Origin: Pseudomonadota bacterium
GTDB taxonomy: Bacteria; Pseudomonadota; Alphaproteobacteria; Rhizobiales; Xanthobacteraceae
Assembly (NCBI GenBank): GCA_023433965.1
Contig: JAEYTQ010000340.1
Span: 1-6,163 of the forward strand
Reading direction: 5' to 3'
DNA: 6,163 bases
Notes under the pieces: model-generated
The model's input: the letters and a program-made list of their open reading frames with translations, nothing else
Databases searched by the model: none
What the model was told of the DNA's origin: nothing
Shown: one piece after another, positions 1 through 5,879 of the stretch
Layout: every line of letters starts with the position of its first letter
How positions within the stretch are numbered: position 1 is the first letter of the stretch
Position numbers and translations under genes: made by a program

Positions 1-1378
1 CCCTGTTGTCACCCCAGTCAACGGGGGCATAGGCACCGGTGTAGGGCGGAAGCGCCGGTGCAGCGGGCGGCGGAGGTGGGGGACCGGGAGGCGCGGGACC
101 GGCAGTCGACGAGGAACTCCGACCGCCGGGCGAGGTGAGCGTCACAATGATATTGTCCGCGTGGTTCTTCTTCATCCAAACTTCGGCGAAGCAGAGCACG
201 GTGTTGCCGGGAGGAAGGCGCCACGTCCATTCGACATGATCAGCGTCCTCCATGGTGTGCCTGACGAAACGAACGTGCCCATCGTCGCGATACGTGTTTC
301 CGGCGGACAGGAAGATATCGAGCTTTGGCCGACCGGAAGTGCCGTTGTAGTAGGTGACAAGCTCCCTCAGCTTGTCCTCGAGCGGTGCCGTGCCATCATG
401 AGGTCCGGTCGTCGGTCCGTAGCTGACATTGATCACCACGTTCTTTATGCGGGAATCGACGAATGACATGATGTACTCGATCCCGTCTGCGACGTACCCC
501 TTCAGCCAGACGCCGGTGGCATCACGCAGGCAGCTCTCCGGAAACTGCACGAACACGATATCGGCTTCGGAAGCGGGATCTGTTAAGGGATTGCCGGGGC
601 TCCAACCCGGCGGATCGCGCCGCGCAATACGCGCCGAGGGCGGGATGCGTCCTGCGAGAACGTCCATCACGTGTGCGCCATGCGAGCGTTGATGCCTCAG
701 CGTCTTGAAACCCGCATCCGCGTAGCAGCCATCCTCGTCAATCGTGTTGGCTCTCTTGTGCAACTGGATCCAGTCATTTAGCCCAATCACGCCCGGTACG
801 GAGTCTCGAAAGAACTCGAGGCCGTAGTTGAAGTCGAACGGTTTCTCGCCGAAGACGTCAGGGCCGACCGCGATCGGGGCTCTGGCCGGACTCTCGTTCT
901 GATCCCAGATGCCGCGCACGCGCGTGCCGGTCGCTACACCCGCGGTGCATTTGACGAATTGAGCGGCGGCGAACGGACAGCCGTCGTCGATCACGCCGAT
1001 GAGGAGAGATGTTGGTGGTTGTTCGCTGGCGGACCTGACCCGCTGCGCCCCCTTTTCTATGGCCGTCGGCTTCAACGGAAGTGACAACTCGACCCGGGAT
1101 ACGTTGTCGTTCCAGGCGCGGAAGCTCTCCTGCTCGATCGCCGTCTTGTAAGCGCGCATGGCCAGGTGTCGCGAGTTCGGACTGCTTCTTCCGAACTCGG
1201 AACCGAAGATGTCACGACTCATGGCCCTCACGAAATCGCGGGCCAGCCCCGCGTGCTTAAGCTCCACGAACAGGAATAGCTTCGCCTCCTGCTCGTCGAA
1301 CATTTCGAAATTCTTGAAGTCGCTCCCGATCGCGTACCGGAGATACGGGTCGAAGCATCTCGGCAATTCTTCGGCCAT
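1..1378 (-). CDS. Subtilisin-like S8 family serine peptidase (C-terminus beyond window)
   Basis: The reading frame is open for 459 codons from ATG 1378 and runs off the left edge. A GGAG Shine-Dalgarno (1390-1387) sits 8 nt before the ATG. Seen: a helical N-terminal region (about 1-120) with no signal peptide or membrane segment; a beta-strand plus catalytic-Asp motif LLIGVIDDGCPF with D131; the catalytic-His motif SHGAHV with H233; a substrate-binding-like strand VVINVSYG (314-321); and SAGN with the oxyanion-hole Asn at N361. A Pro/Ala-rich segment follows (about 428-446). Known of the S8 family: the triad is Asp-His-Ser, with Ser in a GTS-like motif after the Asn. That motif is not reached here, so activity cannot be confirmed. 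It is the third gene of a minus-strand block, 36 nt after the haloperoxidase-fold gene, and probably co-transcribed. Likely an intracellular endopeptidase; the substrate is unknown. Family assignment is firm, function is not. Confidence 0.88.
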   Translation of the reverse strand, partial: MAEELPRCFDPYLRYAIGSDFKNFEMFDEQEAKLFLFVELKHAGLARDFVRAMSRDIFGSEFGRSSPNSRHLAMRAYKTAIEQESFRAWNDNVSRVELSLPLKPTAIEKGAQRVRSASEQPPTSLLIGVIDDGCPFAAAQFVKCTAGVATGTRVRGIWDQNESPARAPIAVGPDVFGEKPFDFNYGLEFFRDSVPGVIGLNDWIQLHKRANTIDEDGCYADAGFKTLRHQRSHGAHVMDVLAGRIPPSARIARRDPPGWSPGNPLTDPASEADIVFVQFPESCLRDATGVWLKGYVADGIEYIMSFVDSRIKNVVINVSYGPTTGPHDGTAPLEDKLRELVTYYNGTSGRPKLDIFLSAGNTYRDDGHVRFVRHTMEDADHVEWTWRLPPGNTVLCFAEVWMKKNHADNIIVTLTSPGGRSSSSTAGPAPPGPPPPPPAAPALPPYTGAYAPVDWGDNR

Positions 1379-1414
1379 GGAATGCGCTCCACCTCGGTTT
1401 CAGGAACGTGTTTC

Positions 1415-2563
1415 CTACGGGAACCTCGTCGACACTTCGGCGTAGGCCTTGTCCCACAGCTCCTTCATCAGGAGGGATTGCGTGACGGTCGCTCCCGTGG
1501 ATTCCGAATAGAACTTGTTGGCATTGAGCGCCTGGTCGGCGTGGAAGGGATTGAAGTCCGTCTTGGAGTTGCTGTTCACGTAGCCCGCGTTGAACGTGCG
1601 GCTCTTGGTTGCTGTGCTCCCCAGACACCGCCCGACGAAATACTCGCCGAGGGCGATGCCCAGCATCCGCCCTGCCATGCTGTCGACCGGAAAATGAACT
1701 CCCGCGACGACGCGGTTGGTTGCGATCCGAGCGGCCTGGCGATCGAGTTGCTCGACGATCTGCGGGAATCCGGATGTCGCCTTGTGCAGGCTCAATAGCC
1801 GTTTCAGCACATGGGCTACTGCATAGGCCTGCGTCGCATGTCCGCTCGGGAAACTCCCGTGCCCCGGCGTCGTGATCATCGGCTGTATCTCGGCGTTGTA
1901 TTCTACGGGCCGCCAGCAGGCCAGCGCATGCTTGAACCTCATTTCCACATAGACGCAGAATTGGAGGACTATGTTGACGAGCTCGAAGGTGCGTCTGGTC
2001 CTTTCTGGATGCAGATAGACGATCGACGACCAGAATGCATATTGCGGATCGATCTGCGCCATGATTTCGGTGGCGCGTTCGTTGCGCAGCTCGGCCCAAC
2101 TCAGGACCATCGCAACCTGATCTTGAAACGTCGACCCGCTCGGGCGCCCGATCTCCGCAATCACGTATGCGGGCGATCGAACCAGGAATGCGTTTGGATC
2201 GGCCGCTGACACCTGAAGGGTAATGCCCTGCAGCATTTCCCCGACCGCCGTGTAGGCCCGCACCCACGGCTCCCAACGATCCAGCTGGGCTGGATCGTCG
2301 ATCGTTCCCGGCAAGGCCGGCGCGTGAAAGTAGAAGTATGGAGACGTCGAAATTTCGGGAACAACGATCGTCCCTTCGCGAGCACGGATGAGTGCATCCA
2401 CCATGATGGGATTGGCCCAGACGTCGCCGAGTGTGCCAAGTACCGCCCCTCCGGCCCCTCCAGCTCCGCCCGCTCCGCCCGCTCCGCCGGCACCTCCTGC
2501 CCCCCCTGCGCCGCCGGCGCCGCCAGCACCACCTGCTCCACCTGCTCCGCCTAGTTGAGCCAT
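1415..2563 (-). CDS. PAP2-superfamily / vanadium-dependent haloperoxidase-like protein with Gly-Gly-Ala repeat N-terminus
   Basis: 382 residues from ATG 2563, chosen because AGGAGG lies 6 nt upstream; the next ATG upstream in frame (2671) would overlap the cyclase gene. After MAQL come twelve GGA repeats (residues 5-40), then a mostly helical domain. The three signature motifs of the PAP2/vanadium-haloperoxidase fold are present: K211-x6-R218-P, P239-S-G-H242, and R284-x5-H290-x3-D294. The last is preceded by Asn instead of the Ser usual in acid phosphatases. In the family these residues bind phosphate or vanadate, with the PSGH histidine acting as acid/base. No transmembrane segments or signal peptide are seen, unlike membrane lipid phosphatases. 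That, and the long helical region before motif 1, favour the soluble haloperoxidase-like branch over a PAP2 lipid phosphatase. It is short compared with fungal chloroperoxidase (about 600 residues). Substrate, and even oxidase versus phosphatase activity, cannot be decided from sequence. Middle gene of the three-gene block. Confidence 0.86.
   Translation of the reverse strand: MAQLGGAGGAGGAGGAGGAGGAGGAGGAGGAGGAGGAGGAVLGTLGDVWANPIMVDALIRAREGTIVVPEISTSPYFYFHAPALPGTIDDPAQLDRWEPWVRAYTAVGEMLQGITLQVSAADPNAFLVRSPAYVIAEIGRPSGSTFQDQVAMVLSWAELRNERATEIMAQIDPQYAFWSSIVYLHPERTRRTFELVNIVLQFCVYVEMRFKHALACWRPVEYNAEIQPMITTPGHGSFPSGHATQAYAVAHVLKRLLSLHKATSGFPQIVEQLDRQAARIATNRVVAGVHFPVDSMAGRMLGIALGEYFVGRCLGSTATKSRTFNAGYVNSNSKTDFNPFHADQALNANKFYSESTGATVTQSLLMKELWDKAYAEVSTRFP
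2444..2551 (-). repeat. Twelve 9-bp tandem repeats encoding Gly-Gly-Ala
   Basis: Exactly 12 in-frame 9-nt units (108 nt) at the 5' end of the haloperoxidase-like gene, each encoding GGA. Units differ at wobble positions (Gly as GGC, GGA, GGT and GGG; Ala as GCA, GCT, GCC and GCG), but the units nearest 2462-2488 are nearly identical (GGC GGA GC plus G or T). The product would be a flexible 36-residue Gly/Ala arm. Copy number may vary between strains by slippage; since each unit is 9 nt, gain or loss would not shift the frame. Confidence 0.95.
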
Positions 2564-2569
2564 TGCCTG

Positions 2570-2575
2570 CCTCCT
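2570..2575 (-). promoter_or_regulatory. Shine-Dalgarno AGGAGG that sets the start of the haloperoxidase-like gene
   Basis: A perfect AGGAGG on the minus strand, 6 nt before ATG 2563, inside the 37-nt gap after the cyclase stop codon. It decides the start as MAQL and rejects the longer in-frame start at 2671. Confidence 0.85.
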
Positions 2576-2600
2576 GATGAAAACAAGTCGGTATGGTTCG

Positions 2601-4433
2601 TCAGCCTGTCGTCGGTAGTCCCGCCATTTCCAGGCAGCGCGCCCAGTGCCTGCCTGTTTCGAGCTGCGCATTCGGAAGACGCCCGATGTATCGATCTACG
2701 GTCAATTGCGGTTCGAGCTCGCGCATCTTGCCCAAGATTTCTCGAGCCTCCGCTACCCGTCCTTGCGAAACGAGTGCGATAGCAAGGACCCGCCAAGTAG
2801 ACGGATGCATGCGATTGAGAACGAGCGATGCGCGTGCGAGCTTTTCGGCCTCATCGTATCGATGCGCAGATAGAAGCGCCGTGGCGCCGAGCGACTCGAA
2901 ATAGTAGCGCTGCGGGTCAAGCGGCGAGAGCTCCAGAGCGCGCCGCGTTGCTTCCACGGCGGCCTCGCCTTCGCCTTTGAAGGCGTTGACTGTGCCGCGG
3001 TAGAGCCAGCCCAGCGCGTGGCTGGGGTTGGCATCGACGGCCTGCTCGCACCGCTTTCGGGCTGTGTCCAGGTCCTTCAACATGTGACAATAGACAAAGC
3101 CCTCGGTCGCAAGCGCAAGCGCATCGGACGGGTCGCGGTCGAGCGCCGCGCGAGTCGCGTTCAAGGCCTCGGCGGCCTCGCGTTTGCGGTCCTCGGACCA
3201 GCCGCGAGTCATGCGCAGGATGTACCAGTTGGCGAGCCAGGCGCGTGGGGCAGCTATTCGGCCGTGGCGATTGATCAGTTCGTCCAAGACCGTGCGCGTC
3301 TGGAGAAACTCCTCTCTGCTCGACCGGTGCATCAGTCGGATGCTGCCAAGCAGCAGCGAATAGCTCTCCAGGGTCGGCAAAGGCTGCGTGAGGATATGCT
3401 CGACCTCGGCATCGAAGACCGCCAGATGCACTGCAGCGGCGATACGGTGAGCCAGTTCGCTCTCCGGCTGCAACAGATCGCCGATATTGCCGCTCAGGCG
3501 ATCGGCCCAAACGACCTGGTTGGTTCGCGCCGCGGACAGCTCCGCCGTGACCAATATCCGGCCCGCTTCGACCACATAGCTGCCGCTGAGAATGTAGGTG
3601 GCACCGAGATGCGCCGATACTTCCGCGACATCGCTGACCCTGCCCCGGAATGCATTGGTGGACAGACGCGAGATCACCTTGAGGTTTGCCGATCTGGAAA
3701 GGCGCCAGATCACGCTGTCCGCAATCAGGTTGCCGATGTCGAGATGCTCCTCCGCGTCCTTGCGCGCGTCGAAGGGGATGACGGCGATCGTCGGCTCCAT
3801 GGGAGTGCCATAGTCTCGCCGAGCGGCGAGGCTCGGGTGTGGGCTGGCCGGACCGACGCGATAGGCGCGAACCGGCTTGTCGAAGTGCTTAAGGATACAG
3901 TCCCCCAAATCTTCACACAGCGCATTCACTCCGTGCGTCAGCTCGTCGCGTGCCGCAGCACTGCCTATCGTCTCCCCTGGATTGGCCAGGCCGGCAAGAG
4001 CTGCCGCCAGTTGCTCATGGGCCGCCTCGCTGGCGATCGTTTCACCGGGACCGGCGAGGGTCGCGAGCCGGGCCGCAAGGTTGATACCGGTGCCGTAGAT
4101 GTCGACGCCGTCGCTCCAGGCGGTGGAAGCATTGATCCCTGCGCGAAGCTGGAAGTGTTGCTGTTCGGGACGTCCGATGTTCTGAACAGCGATGCTCCGA
4201 TGCATTTCGGCCGCAGCATTGACGGCGTCAGGGACCGATTCGAATCGGGCCATCAGCCCGTCACCCAGGCTTTTTACGAGGCCGCCACGAAAGCGCGGCA
4301 GAATCTGGCTCGTGGCAAGTTGGATGAATTCGGTCCATCGGCGCACCGCGGACGCCTCGTGCTCCCGCATCAGCCGCACGGACTCGACGAGGTCGACCAA
4401 GAGGACCACGGTGTCCTGCTGCACGAGGCCCAT
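2601..4433 (-). CDS. Class III adenylate/guanylate cyclase with TolB-like and TPR-type domains
   Basis: 610 residues; ATG 4433 has GGAGA 7 nt upstream. N-terminal class III cyclase catalytic domain (about 7-195): metal-binding Asp D14 in LLVDLVESV and D58 in VKSLGDGL, adenine-recognition candidates K54 and D111 (DIYG), and transition-state N118 and R122 in GINLAARL. All key residues are present, so it should make cAMP from ATP; substrate choice is inferred from K54/D111. Residues 126-171 hold an internal duplication around PGETI. Next is a TolB-N-like domain (about 213-335, starting PTIAVIPFD), then helical repeats of TPR type (about 355-600) for protein binding. No membrane segment, so cytoplasmic. 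It is the first gene of the three-gene minus block; the next start is 37 nt past its stop. Proteins of this architecture are common in rhizobia; input signals are usually unknown. The cyclase call is strong; its partner is unknown. Confidence 0.92.
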   Translation of the reverse strand: MGLVQQDTVVLLVDLVESVRLMREHEASAVRRWTEFIQLATSQILPRFRGGLVKSLGDGLMARFESVPDAVNAAAEMHRSIAVQNIGRPEQQHFQLRAGINASTAWSDGVDIYGTGINLAARLATLAGPGETIASEAAHEQLAAALAGLANPGETIGSAAARDELTHGVNALCEDLGDCILKHFDKPVRAYRVGPASPHPSLAARRDYGTPMEPTIAVIPFDARKDAEEHLDIGNLIADSVIWRLSRSANLKVISRLSTNAFRGRVSDVAEVSAHLGATYILSGSYVVEAGRILVTAELSAARTNQVVWADRLSGNIGDLLQPESELAHRIAAAVHLAVFDAEVEHILTQPLPTLESYSLLLGSIRLMHRSSREEFLQTRTVLDELINRHGRIAAPRAWLANWYILRMTRGWSEDRKREAAEALNATRAALDRDPSDALALATEGFVYCHMLKDLDTARKRCEQAVDANPSHALGWLYRGTVNAFKGEGEAAVEATRRALELSPLDPQRYYFESLGATALLSAHRYDEAEKLARASLVLNRMHPSTWRVLAIALVSQGRVAEAREILGKMRELEPQLTVDRYIGRLPNAQLETGRHWARCLEMAGLPTTG

Positions 4434-4716
4434 GCTCGTCTCTCCGAAGCCCGGCCTCTGCTGGCCAGACCTTCAGGTGAATGGCCCTTAAGGCCGGTAC
4501 AGTTCAACTTCCCTGATGTTGACCGGACGTTGTCCGGCAGTTGCGAATTCGGCGGACACCTTCACCGAACGCACCTAAATCCATACTGGACAGGTGGCCG
4601 CTCGGTTATGAACCAGATCACGATTCGCGCGATGCCTCGGCGGGGCACACCGCCGCAACTCCCAATAAAAATCACAAATTTCTTCGCGTGATGCGAGAAG
4701 CCACGTGCATTCGCGG
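4434..4716. other. Intergenic region between dmeF and the cyclase gene
   Basis: 283 nt without a convincing gene. It should contain the end of the dmeF transcript and the promoter of the cyclase block. A bulged hairpin (arms 4682-4687 and 4693-4700) lies just downstream of the dmeF stop, with a run of five Ts on the minus strand about 10 nt further on; this is only a weak terminator candidate. A second perfect 6-bp stem (4638-4643 / 4650-4655) has no T run. A CCGGAC/GTCCGG inverted repeat lies at 4523-4537. I found no convincing -35/-10 pair on the minus strand. Confidence 0.6.
4523..4537. repeat. Perfect inverted repeat CCGGAC-GTT-GTCCGG upstream of the cyclase gene
   Basis: Two perfect 6-bp arms around a 3-nt centre, 90-104 nt upstream of the cyclase start codon. 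It could be an operator for the three-gene block or a small hairpin in its 5' leader. No known regulator motif is recognised. In GC-rich DNA a 6-bp palindrome can arise by chance. Confidence 0.35.
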
Positions 4717-5685
4717 CTAATGCGGACACGTCTCCACCTCGACGGTGACGTGGCTGAGCCCCTTCAATCCCGCCAGCCGTCGCTTGTAGACCGCCGGCTG
4801 CTTCGGCTGGTCCGACACCACCGAGAGCAGCACGGCGCAATGGCCGGGGCCGACCTGCCACAGATGCAGATCGGTGACGCGGTCGTCGCCGGCTTCGATG
4901 CGCGCGCGGATCACTCGCTCCAGCTTCTCGTCGGCGCGCGCATCGAGCAGCACCGCACCCGACGACTTGATCAGCCCCAATGCCCAGCTCGCGATCACGA
5001 CACTGCCGATCAGGCCCACGGCCGGATCGGCCCAGGCCCATCCCGAAGACATGGCGAGGGCGAGCGCGGCGATGGCCAGCACCGAGGTCGCCGCATCCGT
5101 CATGACGTGGACATAGGCCGCGCGCAGATTGTTGTCGTGATGATGGTGGTGATGACCGTGGCGGTCATGGTTGTGGTCATGATCGTCGTGGTCGTCATGC
5201 GCATGGCCGTGACCATGATGGTGATCGTGGCCGTCGCGCAGCAACCAGGCGCTGGCGAGATTGACGCACAGACCGAGCGCGGCCACGGCCATGGCTTCGC
5301 CGTAGACGATCGGCACCGGATTGATCAGCCGCAACACGCTCTCATACGCGATCTCGACCGCGATCAGGCCGAGGATGATGGCGCTGGCGAAGGCGGCGAG
5401 GTCGCCGAACTTGCCGGTGCCGAAGGTGAAATGCGCATTCCCCAGATGCCGCCGCGCGAAGCGGTAGGCGAAGGCGGCGATGCCGAGCGCCGCCGCATGC
5501 GTACCCATGTGCCAGCCGTCGGCCAAAAGCGCCATCGAGCCGAACAGCGAGCCGGCGACGATCTCGCCGACCATCATGACCAGCGTCAGGACGACCACGA
5601 ACCAGGTGCGGCGCTCGTTCACGTCGTGCTTCTGGCCCAGGAAGGCGTGGTCATGGGTCCATTGTTCGATGGAATGGGAATGCAT
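4717..5685 (-). CDS. dmeF: CDF-family Co(II)/Ni(II) efflux transporter DmeF
   Basis: 322 residues from ATG 5685; GGGAGA 5 nt upstream supports this start over the ATG at 5754, which would translate the leader. The N-terminus (HSIEQWTHDHAFLGQKH, NERRTW) and GSMALLADGWHMGTH are typical of DmeF. Six membrane helices are expected at about 29-48, 50-76, 95-120, 129-149, 188-212 and 216-238, then a cytoplasmic C-terminal domain (about 245-322). The metal site appears as H59-x3-H63 in helix 2 and H193-x3-D197 in helix 5; many zinc CDF proteins have HxxxD in helix 2, so the second His fits a non-zinc specificity. Between helices 4 and 5 lies a loop with about twenty His among residues 153-183, ending in six consecutive His. 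Expected role: proton-driven export of Co2+ and Ni2+ from the cytoplasm. In rhizobia dmeF is often preceded by the regulator gene dmeR; none is here. Divergent from the rhodanese gene. Confidence 0.93.
   Translation of the reverse strand: MHSHSIEQWTHDHAFLGQKHDVNERRTWFVVVLTLVMMVGEIVAGSLFGSMALLADGWHMGTHAAALGIAAFAYRFARRHLGNAHFTFGTGKFGDLAAFASAIILGLIAVEIAYESVLRLINPVPIVYGEAMAVAALGLCVNLASAWLLRDGHDHHHGHGHAHDDHDDHDHNHDRHGHHHHHHDNNLRAAYVHVMTDAATSVLAIAALALAMSSGWAWADPAVGLIGSVVIASWALGLIKSSGAVLLDARADEKLERVIRARIEAGDDRVTDLHLWQVGPGHCAVLLSVVSDQPKQPAVYKRRLAGLKGLSHVTVEVETCPH
5137..5229 (-). repeat. His-rich low-complexity tract in dmeF
   Basis: Coding positions for residues 153-183 of DmeF, mostly His with Asp, Gly and a few others, giving a CAT/CAC-rich tract on the minus strand. 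It is the cytoplasmic loop between helices 4 and 5, expected to bind or buffer metal ions. On the opposite strand it produces a long Val/Met-rich shadow frame that is not a gene. Confidence 0.85.
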
Positions 5686-5690
5686 CGAAG

Positions 5691-5696
5691 TCTCCC
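5691..5696 (-). promoter_or_regulatory. Shine-Dalgarno GGGAGA of dmeF
   Basis: GGGAGA on the minus strand, 5 nt before ATG 5685. It decides the dmeF start as MHSHSIEQW, which also matches the usual DmeF N-terminus. Confidence 0.75.
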
Positions 5697-5766
5697 GAAA
5701 CGTCAGCTCTGCCGGCGCAATATAGACGGCCGGTCCCAATTTTCTAAGGTCCAATCGTCTCGCGGA

Positions 5767-5795
5767 TTGACAGTGCTTCTTAGTTTCGCTGTAAT
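5767..5795 (+). promoter_or_regulatory. Sigma-70-type promoter of the rhodanese gene
   Basis: TTGACA (5767-5772, perfect -35 match), a 17-nt spacer, then TGTAAT (5790-5795, five of six matches to the -10 consensus). Transcription would start near 5802 and give a leader of roughly 78 nt before ATG 5880. It is the best promoter in the window. Its position in the divergent region means a regulator bound here could also affect dmeF. Confidence 0.7.
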
Positions 5796-5845
5796 CTACG
5801 CCATGGGGATTTGAGCGATCTCCCCACGAGGCGACAGGCCCAAGA

Positions 5846-5878
5846 ATCGCGTCCCGTTGGTTTTTTGCGAGGACGCAT
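5846..5878 (+). promoter_or_regulatory. Hairpin that can mask the rhodanese ribosome binding site
   Basis: GCGTCC (5849-5854) pairs perfectly with GGACGC (5871-5876). Two further A-T pairs (5846-5847 with 5877-5878) extend the stem across one bulged C. The loop is 16 nt and contains six Ts. The 3' arm covers most of the Shine-Dalgarno GAGGA (5869-5873) and reaches the base next to the start codon's neighbour. If it forms in the mRNA it would limit translation initiation. Structure is inferred by eye. Confidence 0.4.
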
Positions 5879-5879
5879 C

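Larger units (their letters stand above)
5686..5879. promoter_or_regulatory. Divergent regulatory region between dmeF and the rhodanese gene
   Basis: 194 nt. Plus strand: the TTGACA/TGTAAT promoter and a structured leader. Minus strand: a possible -10 TATATT (5724-5719) for dmeF, without a good -35, flanked by an inverted repeat CCGGC (5712-5716) / GCCGG (5729-5733). No G-tract site of the RcnR/DmeR type was recognised. Confidence 0.55.

Noticed and set aside
1257..2276. Minus-strand frame of 339 codons overlapping the haloperoxidase-like gene and the subtilase start
   Set aside because: Arg/Gly-rich shadow frame; the two overlapping frames carry clear family motifs and ribosome binding sites.
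2564..2671. Upstream ATG giving a 36-residue longer haloperoxidase-like protein
   Set aside because: It would overlap the cyclase coding sequence by about 70 nt, whereas ATG 2563 has a perfect AGGAGG at 6 nt.
3018..4691. Plus-strand open frame of 557 codons antisense to the cyclase gene
   Set aside because: It lies opposite a protein with clear cyclase, TolB-like and TPR-type domains; its translation shows no domain and is a GC-rich shadow frame.
4667..4700. Rho-independent terminator for dmeF
   Set aside because: The stem is only 6 bp with a bulge and the five-T run is about 10 nt beyond it, so it is too weak to list as a terminator.
5686..5754. Upstream ATG giving a 23-residue longer DmeF
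   Set aside because: The extension does not resemble DmeF N-termini, would span the likely promoter, and lacks the ribosome binding site seen before 5685.
4705..5814. Plus-strand open frame of 369 codons antisense to dmeF, with a Val/Met-rich stretch
   Set aside because: The Val/Met stretch is just the reverse complement of the His codons of DmeF; no ribosome binding site or recognisable domain.
5849..5876. Terminator made of the GCGTCC/GGACGC hairpin with a T6 run
   Set aside because: The Ts are in the loop, not after the stem, and the structure sits over the rhodanese start site, so masking of the ribosome binding site is the better reading.
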